The notes beneath the pieces were generated by a model that was not told the DNA's origin, made no database searches, and was given only the letters and a program-made list of their open reading frames with translations. 64,000 nucleotides of DNA, from assembly GCF_003006155.1 (NCBI RefSeq), contig NZ_CP023559.1, positions 2,356,001 to 2,420,000 of the forward strand, read 5' to 3'. The translations under genes and the position numbers were made by a program. Origin of the DNA: Salinicola tamaricis. GTDB taxonomy: Bacteria; Pseudomonadota; Gammaproteobacteria; Pseudomonadales; Halomonadaceae. Shown here in pieces: positions 45,744 to 54,890 of the stretch. How positions within the stretch are numbered: the stretch's first letter is position 1; each line of letters begins with the position of its first letter.

Positions 45744-46998
45744 ATGAATCTAACCGAACTCAAGCAAAAATCCGTTCCTGAGCTGCTGGATATCGCCCGG
45801 GAAATGGGCATCGATAATCTTGCCCGTTCGCGCAAGCAGGACATCATCTTCGCGATCCTGAAGAAGCACGCCAAGAGCGGTGAAGACATCTACGGGGATG
45901 GGGTTCTGGAGATTCTCCAGGACGGTTTCGGTTTCCTGCGCAGCGCCGACTCTTCGTATCTCGCCGGCCCGGACGATATCTACGTCTCGCCGTCGCAGAA
46001 CCGGCGCTTCAACCTGCGCAAGGGCGACTCCATCTCCGGCAAGATCCGGCCGCCGAAAGAGGGCGAGCGCTATTTCGCGCTGCTCAAGGTCAACGAGATC
46101 AATTTCGACAAGCCGGAAAACGCCAAGCACAAGATCCTGTTCGAGAACCTGACGCCGCTGTTCCCGCAGGAGCGTCTGGTGATGGAGATCGGCAACGGCT
46201 CCACCGAGGACATCACCGCCCGCGTGATCGACCTCACCGCACCGATCGGCAAGGGCCAGCGTGGTCTGATCGTGTCGCGCCCAAGGCGGGCAAGACGCTG
46301 ATGCTGCAGAACATCGCTACCTCGATCACGCGCACAACCCCGAGTGCCACATGATCGTGCTGCTGATCGACGAGCGCCCGGAGGAAGTGACCGAGATGTC
46401 GCGGACGGTGCGCGGCGAGGTGGCGTCGACCTTCGACGAGCCGCCGGCACGTCACGTGCAGGTCGCCGAGAGGTGATCGAGAAGGCCAAGCGCCTGGTCG
46501 AGCACAAGAAGGACGTGGTCATCCTGCTCGACTCCATCACCCGTCTGGCGCGCGCCTACAACACCGTGGTGCCTTCCTCCGGCAAGGTGCTCACCGGTGG
46601 TGTCGACGCCCACGCACTGGAGAAGCCCAAGCGCTTCTTCGGGGCTGCGCGTAACATCGAAGAGGGCGGCAGCCTGACCATCATCGCCACCGCGCTGGTC
46701 GACACCGGCTCGAAGATGGACGAGGTGATCTTCGAGGAGTTCAAGGGCAACCGGCAACATGGAGGCGCACCTCGACCGCAAGCTGGCTGAGCGCCGCGTC
46801 TACCCGGCGCTCAATATCCGCCGCTCCGGCACCCGGCGCGAGGATCTGATCGCCTCCGAGGACGAGATGCAGCGTATGTGGATCCTGCGCAAGCTGCTCA
46901 ACCCGATGGACGACGTGGCGGCCACCGAGTTCCTGATCGATCGCTTGAAGGATACCAAGACGAACCTGGAGTTCTTCGAGGCCATGAAGCGACGCTGA
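45744..46998 (+). CDS. rho: Transcription termination factor Rho (four frameshifts)
   Basis: Hexameric RNA helicase, ~418 residues. The N-terminus [20 protein letters not shown] and RNA-binding cold-shock-like domain ([20 protein letters not shown]) are clean. Frames change near 46282 (before [14 protein letters not shown], the Walker A loop), ~46325 (before [20 protein letters not shown]), ~46470 (before [20 protein letters not shown], Walker B) and ~46747 (before [20 protein letters not shown]). The C-terminus ends FFEAMKRR. Rho is essential, so errors are the best reading. A good terminator follows. Confidence 0.95.
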
Positions 46999-47030
46999 GT
47001 GTCGATCATGCGCTGGGGTATTCGGAGATG

Positions 47031-47058
47031 GAGGGCGTGCCAAGCGGCACGCCCTCTT
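47031..47058 (+). terminator. Terminator of rho
   Basis: GAGGGCGTGCC pairs with GGCACGCCCTC around AAGC, 33 bases after the rho stop, followed by TT. Perfect 11-bp stem. Confidence 0.8.
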
Positions 47059-47302
47059 GCTATCGATTCTCTGCACGTCGATGACCAGCCCTCATCGGGC
47101 GGTTGCATGCGGGGAAGCCCGGCACCTTCCGATTGGTCCCAGACAGATGTGGTGAAGTCAGCCCACGAGCTGTTCATCGCACACTGCCTCTCTCTCTCTC
47201 CGGTATCAGCTGTTTTAGCTTTTGATACCAATCTGGCCCCCTTTCTCCTGAATCGTGACTGCGACCGGTATCGGTTTTCATCGCATAAAAACCGTGACGC
47301 GG

Positions 47303-47320
47303 CTTTCACTCAGACGTCAT
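47303..47320 (+). promoter_or_regulatory. Weak Pho-box-like direct repeat upstream of phoX
   Basis: CTTTCAC and ACGTCAT, each matching 5 of 7 bases of the PhoB half-site CTGTCAT, are spaced by four bases (11-bp period), and a weaker third copy CCGTGAC precedes them in phase. It lies ~296 bp before the start codon. The match is weak, but its place before a PhoX gene makes it worth noting. Confidence 0.3.
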
Positions 47321-47615
47321 GATATCGACACGTATTCGGATGAATCATGGGCGGCTTTCCACCTGGGCAATCGAGGGGTAGGGGTGGTCTGCGTCAGGAA
47401 GAAGTGGGCGAAATCGGGCGGAGGGTGGAGGAGGGGCGGAAAGATAAATTAGTGATTTAAGGGTGGAGAAAGGCGGTCTGACGATGGTGATATGTTCGAT
47501 TCACGCTGTCTTGCCGGCACTCTCTCGCCTGGAATCCTGAATCCCCAGGGTATCCTATGGAAACCTCTTTTGCTCCTTTCGTGAATTCGATAGGACCAGA
47601 AAAAAGAGAGTGGAC

Positions 47616-49958
47616 ATGAGTCGGCATATCAGTAGCGACAAGATCGCCAACAAGAGTCAGAACGAACATCTCGAATCCATCATCGAAAGGCGTCTGAGCC
47701 GGCGCGGGGTGTTGCAAGGTGGACTGCAGGTTGCCTCTTTGGCAATGATGGGGTCGAGTCTGGCTGCCTGCAGCAATGGCAGTGACACGGCCGAATCGCC
47801 TGCCGGGGCTGCGAGTAGTGACATCACGGAGCCTGGTGGGAAGCGCCCGATCACCCTGGGCTTCGATGCTATCCGTGGCTCGAAAACGGATGGTGTCGTG
47901 GTGCCCGAGGGTTATTCGGCCCAGGTGCTGGTTCCCTGGGGAACGCCCCTCAACGACAATGCGCCGGAGTGGTATCCCGAACTGGATATGACGCCGGAGA
48001 TCCAACTCAACAGCGTGGGTATGCATCATGACGGAATGTATCACTTCCCGCTGACTACGCAGAGTGCTTCGCGCGAATTCATTCTCGCCGTGAATCATGA
48101 GTATATCGACCCGGATGCACTGTGGAAGTGGCAGAAAGAGGCGCATGGCGGAAAGGATTTCGATCATGCTCTCGATGGCGGTTTTGCCGATCCCAGGGAC
48201 GTCCAGCAGGTCCGCACGGAGATGAATGCACATGGTATTACCCTAGTGCATGTCAGGAAAGACGAGAGTGGCCGATGGGAGCCGGTCAAGAATTCGCTCT
48301 ACAATCGCCGCATTACATCGGCAACGCCGGTCGCGCTGTCCGGCCCCGTTGCCCGATCCCACTACGTCAAGACTCGTTACTCGCCCGAGGGCAGCACGAC
48401 ACGCGGTACCAACAGTAACTGTGGCTGCGGTTTCACCCCATGGGGGACCTATCTGAGCTGCGAGGAGAACTGGCCGGATTACTTCAGAATGGGGGCCGGT
48501 GAGGACCGCGATAGTGCCATCGATGACGTCGAATATATCAATGCCGACGACAAGCGTCTGTTGGTGGGTCAGAACCACAGTCGCGATGGTCACTCGCGTG
48601 GCAATAACCGCTGGTATGCGGCAGCCACCGACCCACTGAACGACGATGGTGAATTCAGTCGCTGGTATCCCTATGGCACGATTCGAACCGATGCAAACGG
48701 GGCGCCGCTGTCTTCCGATCCGAGCGATGATTTTCGTAACGAGACCCGCACCTTTGGCTATGTCGTCGAAGTCGATCCCTATAGTCAGACCCGTTCCATC
48801 AAGAGAACCCACCTGGGACGGTTTCGCCACGAGGGGTGCTGGCTGGGGAAGCTCGTCGAGGGCGAGCCGCTGGTCTATTACATGGGGCATGACTCCCTGA
48901 GCGAATACCTCTATCGCTTCGTTTCCGACGAGCGCTGGGATCCTGCCGACGCCAATCGTCCGGGCGAGCGATACGACCGTCTGAGCATCGGTGCCAAGTA
49001 CCTCGACAAGGGCGTGCTGTCCGTCGCCAAGTTCAACGATGACGGCACCGGCAACTGGGTGGCGCTGGAACCGGATGCCCGGGACCGCAATGGTCGGAAA
49101 CTGTCCGATATTCTGGGGCTGGACGGCGATGACGATATGGCCGGACTCATCATCCACACCTGTGATGCGGCGGACTGCATGGGCGCCACGTCGCTGGATC
49201 GCACCGAGTGGGGCGCGGTCGATCCCGAGAGTGGCAGGCTTTACATGTCGTGCACGAACAACTGGCGTCGACGCGGGCCAGACCAACCGGAAATGGGCAC
49301 TTATGGGGTCAGGGATATCGAAGAGCCGGGGATCGGTCCTGACATCGTGCATCCTGATGCGGTCAGCCCGCGCTACTTTAGCGAGGGCGCGAACAAGGGG
49401 CTCACCCCGATGGGCAATGAAGCCGGTCAGATCATCACCTTGCTGGATGATGCTGTCGGCGCCACGACCTTCTCCTGGGATATCTTCGTGTTCGGGGCGG
49501 GGGCCAACGACCTGAGCAATCTCTCTGGACTCACCGAGCTGAATCAGTTCGCCCAGCCGGACGGACTGTTTTACGACGACAGGGGCGGCGGTCAGGGAAT
49601 CCTCTGGATCGAGACGGACAATGGCTACGATCCGGTCGAAGACTACACCAATGATCAGCTGCTGGCGGTAATCCCCAGCGCGGTTGCCAAGATGCCAGGT
49701 GCGGGCCAATCCGATGCCATCGTCAACCCCAGCAATCAGGAGCATCTCAAGCGTTTTCTGGTGGCGCCCAATGGTTGCGAGGTCACGGGTATCTTTCTGA
49801 CACCCGACAAGACATCGCTATTCTTGAACATCCAGCACCCGGGTAACTGGCCCGTGGACACGGACGCCACCCGAGCCACGGTTGAGGGAACGCGTATTCG
49901 ACCTCGCTCAGCAACTGTAGTGGTACAAAAGCGTGACGGCGGCGAAATCGGGGTCTAG
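47616..49958 (+). CDS. phoX: PhoX-family alkaline phosphatase (Tat-exported)
   Basis: Intact ~780-residue DUF839/PhoX phosphatase, a calcium/iron enzyme that releases phosphate from organic esters outside the cytoplasm. A twin-arginine signal is visible (RLSRRGVLQGGLQVASLAMM), ending in the lipobox-like LAAC, so it may be a lipoprotein. Family motifs include GFDAIRGSKTDGVVVPEGY, CGCGFTPWGTYLSCEEN (conserved Cys), EVDPYSQTRSIKRTHLGRF and GILWIETDNG. ATG 47616 follows AGAGAG; GTG 47610 is an alternative. Its GC content and codon use are lower than the neighbours, with no frameshift, consistent with a different history. Confidence 0.92.
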   Translation: MSRHISSDKIANKSQNEHLESIIERRLSRRGVLQGGLQVASLAMMGSSLAACSNGSDTAESPAGAASSDITEPGGKRPITLGFDAIRGSKTDGVVVPEGYSAQVLVPWGTPLNDNAPEWYPELDMTPEIQLNSVGMHHDGMYHFPLTTQSASREFILAVNHEYIDPDALWKWQKEAHGGKDFDHALDGGFADPRDVQQVRTEMNAHGITLVHVRKDESGRWEPVKNSLYNRRITSATPVALSGPVARSHYVKTRYSPEGSTTRGTNSNCGCGFTPWGTYLSCEENWPDYFRMGAGEDRDSAIDDVEYINADDKRLLVGQNHSRDGHSRGNNRWYAAATDPLNDDGEFSRWYPYGTIRTDANGAPLSSDPSDDFRNETRTFGYVVEVDPYSQTRSIKRTHLGRFRHEGCWLGKLVEGEPLVYYMGHDSLSEYLYRFVSDERWDPADANRPGERYDRLSIGAKYLDKGVLSVAKFNDDGTGNWVALEPDARDRNGRKLSDILGLDGDDDMAGLIIHTCDAADCMGATSLDRTEWGAVDPESGRLYMSCTNNWRRRGPDQPEMGTYGVRDIEEPGIGPDIVHPDAVSPRYFSEGANKGLTPMGNEAGQIITLLDDAVGATTFSWDIFVFGAGANDLSNLSGLTELNQFAQPDGLFYDDRGGGQGILWIETDNGYDPVEDYTNDQLLAVIPSAVAKMPGAGQSDAIVNPSNQEHLKRFLVAPNGCEVTGIFLTPDKTSLFLNIQHPGNWPVDTDATRATVEGTRIRPRSATVVVQKRDGGEIGV

Positions 49959-50045
49959 ATAGCGTCTTTCCCGGGATCTGCCAGCGCTCGCTCCGATACC
50001 AGGCCGCAAGGGGTCGGTATTGGGACATCGCGCGCAGATGCAATG

Positions 50046-50074
50046 AAAGGGCAGCGTGTTATGCTGCCCTTTTT
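50046..50074 (+). terminator. Intrinsic terminator after phoX
   Basis: AAAGGGCAGC pairs with GCTGCCCTTT around a 7-base loop and continues into T residues. It ends 33 bases before the ubiD start. Confidence 0.88.
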
Positions 50075-50106
50075 GCGTTCTTGATCGCCAGGATGCGGGC
50101 AACGGC

Positions 50107-51612
50107 ATGAAATATCACGATTTGCGCGACTTCATCGCGGCGCTGGAAGCGCGCGGCGAGCTCAAGCGCGTCAGCGTCGAGGTGGACCCCTACCTAGAGA
50201 TAACCGAGATCTGCGACCGCACCCTGCGCGCGGGCGGACCGGCGCTGTTGTTCGAGAACGTCAAGGGCAGCCGCATGCCGGTGCTGGGCAATCTGTTCGG
50301 CACCCCGCAGCGGGTTGCCTTCGGCATGGGCGAGGAGAGCGTCGAGGCGCTGCGCGAGGTGGGCAAGCTGCTCGCCTTCCTCAAGGAGCCGGACCCGCCC
50401 AAGGGCCTGCGCGACGCCTGGGACAAGCTGCCGATCTTCAAGCAGGTCATGAGCATGGGGCCGAAGACGCGACGCTCGGCGCCGTGCCAGGAGGTGGTGC
50501 TCGAGGGCGATGCGGTGGATCTCGACCAGTTGCCGATCCAGCACTGCTGGCCAGGCGACGTGGCGCCGCTGGTGACCTGGGCGCTGGTGGTGACCAAGGG
50601 GCCGCACAAGACGCGCCAGAATCTGGGGATCTACCGCCAGCAGAAGCTGGGACGCAACCGGCTGATCATGCGCTGGCTGTCGCATCGCGGCGGGGCGCTG
50701 GACTTCAAGGAGTGGCAGGCCGCCCATCCCGGCGAGCCGTTCCCGGTGGCGGTGGCGCTGGGCGCCGATCCGGCGACCATCCTCGGTGCGGTGACCCCGG
50801 TGCCCGATACCCTCTCCGAATACGCCTTCGCCGGGCTGCTCAGAGGCTCGCGTACCGAGCTGGTCAAGTGCGGCCATGCCGATCTGGAGGTGCCGGCCTC
50901 CAGCGAGATCGTGCTCGAGGGCTACATCTACCCCGACGACATGGCGCCGGAGGGCCCCTACGGCGACCATACCGGCTACTACAACGAGGTCGAGCAGTTC
51001 CCGGTGTTCACCGTCGAACGCCTGACCCACCGCCGCGATCCGATCTATCATTCGACCTACACCGGACGTCCGCCGGACGAGCCGGCGATCCTCGGACTGG
51101 CGCTCAACGAGGTGTTCGTGCCGATCCTGCGCAAGCAGTTCCCGGAGATCGTCGACTTCTATCTGCCGCCGGAAGGGTGCTCCTACCGCATGGCGGTGGT
51201 GACCATGAAGAAGCAGTATCCGGGACACGCCAAGCGGGTGTGATGGGGGTCTGGAGTTTCCTGCGTCAGTTCATGTACACCAAGTTCGTGATCGTGCTCG
51301 ACGACGACGTCGACGCGCGCAACTGGGAGGACGTGATCTGGGCCATCACCACGCGCATGGACCCGGCACGCGACACGGTGATGGTGGAGAACACCCCGAT
51401 CGACTATCTCGATTTCGCCTCGCCCACCGCGGGCTGGGGTCCAAGATGGGGCTCGACGCCACCAACAAGTGGCCCGGCGAGACCACCCCGAGTGGGGCGA
51501 GCCGATCGTCATGGACCCGGCAGTCAAGGCACGGGTCGAGGCGCGCTGGGACGAGTACGGCATCGATATCGCGCCACCCGCGGCGCGCTCGGGCAAGGCG
51601 CCCGACGCCTGA
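50107..51612 (+). CDS. ubiD: 4-hydroxy-3-polyprenylbenzoate decarboxylase UbiD (frameshifts near the 3' end)
   Basis: Prenylated-FMN decarboxylase of ubiquinone synthesis. [20 protein letters not shown] starts at 50107 and the frame stays clean for ~378 codons, including [20 protein letters not shown] (catalytic Glu region). It breaks near 51240 after YPGHAKRV. The next frame gives [20 protein letters not shown], with further shifts near 51440 and 51480 before [20 protein letters not shown]. The whole span is a multiple of three (~501 residues; E. coli UbiD is 497), so the shifts compensate. fre follows, as in E. coli. Confidence 0.93.
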
Positions 51613-51637
51613 GGTTGCGGTTCGACACGCGGGCAGG

Positions 51638-51700
51638 ATAGTGGCCATCGAACAATCGGTAGTCGAGCGATCGGCATACAAAATAGTGGGCATGCGAACA
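51638..51700. repeat. Imperfect direct repeat upstream of fre
   Basis: ATAGTGGCCATCGAACA (from 51638) recurs as ATAGTGGGCATGCGAACA (from 51683) at a 45-base interval. It fills the ubiD-fre spacer and resembles a decayed short tandem array like those elsewhere in this window. Confidence 0.4.
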
Positions 51701-51711
51701 GAGAGGTGAAC

Positions 51712-52517
51712 ATGACGGTCAGAACCCTGACCTGCCAGGTGGAATCGGTCGAGGATCTGACTCCCGACGTGTTCCGGGTGATGCTCGAGGGGCGGGCCGA
51801 GGCGATCGCCCACGCCCCGGGCCAGTATCTGGAGCTTGCGGTGGATGAGGACACCTGGGTGCCGTTCTCGATCGCCTGTGCCGAGAACGGCGAAGGGCGT
51901 CTGGAACTGCATATTCAGCACTGGCCCGAGCGCACGCACTCCTCGCGCCTGCGTGAGATGCTGACCCACCGTGCGCGGCTCTCGGTGCGCCTGCCCCACG
52001 GCGAGTGCACGCTGCCGGCGCAGAGCAACGCGCCGTTGCTGCTGGTCGGCGCCGGTACCGGCTTTGCCCAGCTGAAGGCGATCGCCGAGGCCGCGCTGGC
52101 AGAGAATCCCGCGCGCGAGCTGGCACTGTGGTGGGCGGTGCGCGAGCGCCGCGACCTCTATGCCGAGAGCCTCGCCCGCCGCTGGGCCAGCGAGCATCCC
52201 AACGTCAGTTTCCACGCCGTGGTGGAGAATCTCGATGATCAGATCGAGACGCTCAGCGGAGTGACCTGGCACGCCGGGCGCATCGATGCGGTGCTGGCCG
52301 CCGAGATCCAACGCTCGACGGCGTCGAGATCTATCTGGCCGGCTCCCCCGGCATGGTGTACGCCTGCGTCGACACCCTGGCACCGCTGGGGCTGGTGGCC
52401 GAACAGATCCACTCCGACGTCTTCAGCTACGCCCCTCGCGTGCCCTTCCTGCCGCTACCTGAAGCCGACCCCGACACGGCGCCGCTCAGCCCCGGCGAGG
52501 AGAACGAGCGCCCGTGA
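51712..52517 (+). CDS. fre: NAD(P)H-flavin reductase (frameshifted)
   Basis: Ferredoxin-reductase-fold enzyme of the Fre/LuxG type that supplies reduced flavin, for UbiX/UbiD cofactor chemistry among other uses. The FAD domain has APGQYLELAVDEDTWVPFSI (res ~37-56), and the NAD domain PLLLVGAGTGFAQLKAIAEA. The frame is lost near 52315 (after AAEIQ), and EIYLAGSPGMVYACVDTLAP continues in another frame to 52517. One base restores ~268 residues. ATG 51712 follows AGAGG by six bases. It overlaps the next gene as GTGA. Confidence 0.88.
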
Positions 52518-53198
52518 GCCAGTCGCCGATCCTGATCACCGGCGGCGCCCAGCGCCTGGGTCTGCACTGCGCCGAGCGCTTGCTCGACGACGGCCATCCG
52601 GTGATCGTCACTTACCGTCGCGAACGCGAGGCGGTGGCGGCGCTGCGCGACCGCGGTGCGCTCACCCTGCAGGCGGATTTCGCCACCCGCCCGGCATCGA
52701 GTCGTTCATCGACCGGCTCAAGGCCCAGACACGTAGCCTGCGTGCGGTGGTGCACAACGCCAGCGAGTGGCTGGCGGACCCCGACCCCGAGGCCGCGGGG
52801 GAGACCTTCGAGCGGCTGTTCCAGGTCCACATGCAGGCGCCGTATCTGATCAACCTGGCGGCGCGCGAGCTGCTCGAGGCGTGCCAGGAGCCGCAGCGCG
52901 ATATCGTCCATATCACCGATAGCGTGGTGCGCCGCGGCGCTGCCGAGCAGGCCGCCTACGCCGCCAGCAAGGCCGGGCTGGAGAGTCTGACGCTCTCCTT
53001 CGCCGCGCGCTTCGCGCCCGCTATCCAGGTCAACGCCATCGCCCCGGGGCTGGTGATGCTCGGCGAGGCCATCCACACCAACCGGCGGGTGCCGGGCCCC
53101 GGGGTGGTCTACCAGACCTGCGCTATCTGCTCGACAACGACTATGTCACCGGCACCGTGATCGCGGTGGATGGCGGGGAGTCCCTGGGCGCGGGCTGA
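52514..53198 (+). CDS. folM: Dihydromonapterin/dihydrofolate reductase FolM (SDR, frameshifted)
   Basis: Short-chain dehydrogenase of ~228 residues. GTG start; the Rossmann loop is PILITGGAQRLGLHCAERLL, the active-site stretch AAYAASKAGLESLTLSFAARF (Tyr-x3-Lys) and the C-terminus YVTGTVIAVDGGESLGAG. Frames change near 52690 (after DFATRP) and near 53112 (before RYLLDNDYVTG). GLVMLGEAIHTNRRVPGPGVV between them is less conserved. The TITGGxQRxGL start is more FolM-like than generic SDR, but substrate specificity is inferred. Confidence 0.8.
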
Positions 53199-53209
53199 CT
53201 CCGCGGTGT

Positions 53210-53240
53210 CTAGGTTCTTTACGAAACGTACAAAACCTAG
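53210..53240. mobile_element. Residual IS5-type inverted repeat (collapsed MITE)
   Basis: CTAG on both sides (53210-53213, 53237-53240) encloses 23 bases in which GTTCTTTACG faces the reverse complement GTTTTGTACG. These match the ends of the full element at 5449-5595 (GTTCTGTA.GAAAA). It looks like both ends of the element joined with the interior deleted. The second CTAG supplies the TAG stop of the converging anti-sigma gene, and the hairpin could also end the folM transcript. Confidence 0.65.
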
Positions 53241-53937
53241 AGCGAGAACGGCTCGCTGCGCATCGGTACCAGCTTCCCATGATCGAGCATGGTGCCGCTG
53301 GGCTTGCCCGCCGGAGCGCCGCTGCGCGGCTCCAGGCTGACCGCGAGGTCGGCGCTGCGCAACTGGGCGCGCATCGTTCGGGCAGGCGCATGCTTTTCTG
53401 CCCGCTGCTCGGCAGCATGCCCAGCGAGACCGGCTTGCCGTTGTCCATCATCCACAGCTCGCACGCCATGCCCGCCGGCATCGGGCCCGGGGCCAGGGTC
53501 TGGATGCGCATCTCTCGCCGCTGTCGGAGGCGCTGACCAACCACCCGGGCGGCCACCCTCGCGTTGGCGACGAACACGTAGTCGCTGTCCATCATCGGCG
53601 GCGTGGGCGCGGCGATCACGTGCCGCCGCAGCAGCGCCGCCAGGGTGGAGAGGGCGCTGATCCCCTGCCACAGCCCTAGCCGCCGCCACCAGCGGCGTCC
53701 AGCCCGGCCCGGGCGGCGATCTGTGGCCACAGTGTGGCCGGGCGGGTCGACCGGTCCAGCCGCGCATTCACGCCTGCAGCCGCTCGCGCCAGGCGTCGAC
53801 GCTCTGCTGCAGCTCGGGCTGACCGCCAGCAGCGCTTCGAACTCGGCCTGCTGGCGTCGGGTCAGGGTCCTCAGTACGTACTCGCCGGCGGCCCGCTCGC
53901 GGGCTTCGGGATCGCTCAAGCGAAGCGTGTCATGCAT
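53237..53937 (-). CDS. RskA-like anti-sigma factor (frameshifted)
   Basis: Membrane anti-sigma factor partner of the adjacent ECF sigma gene, ~233 residues. The N-terminal zinc-finger-free sigma-binding segment has DPEARERAAGEYVLRTLTRR (anti-sigma K type), then a basic region around one hydrophobic helix. The C-terminal RskA domain has MRIQTLAPGPMPAGMACELW and, in another frame, SADLAVSLEPRSGAPAGK and DHGKLVPMRSEPFSL. Frames change at several places (about 53820, ~53700-53400). It starts 22 bases inside the sigma gene's end, and its TAG stop is inside a repeat end. Confidence 0.75.
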
Positions 53938-54469
53938 GCTTTCAACCTCTCCAGCCCGCGGCGGACCCAGCTCTTGACCGTGCCCAGCGGTGCCGTCAGC
54001 TGCTGGCGAGCTCGTGATGTGTCATGCCTTCGAAATAGGCCAGCTCCAGCGCCTGGCGCTGCTGCGGCGTGAGCTCGTCGAGGCAGGCGTTCAATGAGTC
54101 TGCCTGGCCCGCCATGTCGCTGGCGTGCTCGACATCGTCATCGCTGGGCAGCGCCTCGATCAGGGCTTCGCTGTCCGGCGCGTTCGGGCGCTGGCGGCGT
54201 AGCCAGTCGATGCCGGCGTTGCGTGCCAGCGTCGATAGCCAGGTCATCGGCTGGGCGCGGCTGGCGTCATAACGGCCGGCGGCCTGCCACACGCGCAGAT
54301 AGACCTGCTGCAGGCAATCCTGCGCGGCGGCCTCCTGACGCACGATACGCAGCAGCTGCGCATAGAGATGCGGGCTGGTGGTGCGATAGAGCTTGGCGAA
54401 GGCGCGGTCGTCGCCGCGGGCGCAAGCCGCGAGCTGGCTGGCCAGGGTGTCGGGGGGCGGGTAGGTCAT
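53916..54469 (-). CDS. ECF sigma factor, SigK-like (C-terminal frameshift)
   Basis: Extracytoplasmic-function sigma-70 of ~184 residues. Region 2 has DDRAFAKLYRTTSPHLYAQL and DCLQQVYLRVWQAAGRYDAS, then PMTWLSTLARNAGIDWLRRQ; region 4 begins ELTPQQRQALELAYFEGMTH and HHELAS. The frame is lost near 54000, and QLTAPLGTVKSWVRRGLERL (the helix-turn-helix) follows in another frame to the stop at 53916. One base restores it. ATG 54469 is preceded by AGGATAACG. Co-transcribed with an RskA-type anti-sigma, suggesting response to an envelope or oxidative signal. Confidence 0.85.
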
Positions 54470-54596
54470 CGTTATCCTTTGATTTTTCTGGCTCGTGCGA
54501 TCCCTGCCCGGGGTTTACCACAGATTCACGCATGGTGTCTCGCGCGCCGCCCGGGGCGCTTCGCGGCGCCAGGCGCCACGCGTTTCCACGCGGTGC

Positions 54597-54624
54597 TTGT
54601 CAAATGCCGACGAGGCGTTAGGAT
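54597..54624 (+). promoter_or_regulatory. Candidate promoter of the aroG leader
   Basis: -35 TTGTCA (54597-54602), 16-bp spacer, -10 TAGGAT (54619-54624). Transcription would start ~20 bases before the leader peptide ATG, as expected for an attenuator-controlled gene. The rest of the 54470-54596 gap shows nothing clear apart from ECF-gene upstream sequence. Confidence 0.55.
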
Positions 54625-54651
54625 AGAGGCACGATCTACGCGAGAGAGCCC

Positions 54652-54783
54652 ATGACTTCCAACCCCGCCATCCACGCTGCCGCTGCTGCCGATCTCTTCG
54701 GCTGTGCTGTCGCGTATGCGGGCTTTGGTTTCGGTTATGGCTACTGGTTTAGGACTGGCGTGCCCGTCGGTCGGTCGACATGA
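54652..54783 (+). CDS. Aromatic-rich leader peptide (putative attenuator) upstream of DAHP synthase
   Basis: 43-codon ORF. Its middle reads AYAGFGFGYGYWFRTG: eight aromatic codons (four Phe with one more at residue 16, three Tyr, one Trp) concentrated between residues 22 and 33, with an earlier LFGC. Random sequence at this GC would rarely give such a cluster. It ends TGA 46 bases before a strong terminator hairpin and 107 before the DAHP synthase start. Leader peptides rich in the pathway's product are the hallmark of ribosome-mediated attenuation. GAGAG is a weak ribosome site. The ORF is small, so real translation is an inference. Confidence 0.68.
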   Translation: MTSNPAIHAAAAADLFGCAVAYAGFGFGYGYWFRTGVPVGRST

Positions 54784-54829
54784 CCTGAACCCGCGAGGCA
54801 CGCCCCACCAGGGCTGCCTTCCGCGTATC

Positions 54830-54867
54830 GAGAACCCCCGGAGCAGCCCGCCGGGGGTTCTCGCGTT
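54830..54867 (+). terminator. Attenuator terminator before the DAHP synthase gene
   Basis: GAGAACCCCCGG pairs perfectly with CCGGGGGTTCTC (12 bp, 9-base loop), followed by GCGTTTC. Upstream, GGGCTGC (54811-54817) is complementary to GCAGCCC in the terminator loop (54843-54849), and GGCGTGCC (54757-54764) to GGCACGCC (54797-54804). These give competing structures, as an attenuator needs. Confidence 0.75.
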
Positions 54868-54890
54868 TCAGGCCCCAACCCTGGAATGAG

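Larger units (their letters stand above)
46999..47615 (+). other. 617-bp non-coding gap between rho and phoX
   Basis: Starts with the rho terminator. The rest is AT-richer than the surroundings. It contains an imperfect hairpin GGTATCA...TGATACC (around 47202-47229), a short CT microsatellite (~47187) and a possible Pho box near 47303-47320. A small + strand ORF (47255-47452) has no recognisable features and I do not accept it. No RNA gene is recognised. Confidence 0.5.

Noticed and set aside
47255-47452. Small plus-strand ORF in the rho-phoX gap
   Set aside because: No ribosome site, no coding bias, rich in Lys/Gly/Arg at the end; probably chance.
48243-49745. A 500-codon minus-strand frame opposite phoX
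   Set aside because: Shadow of phoX, without start context or homology.
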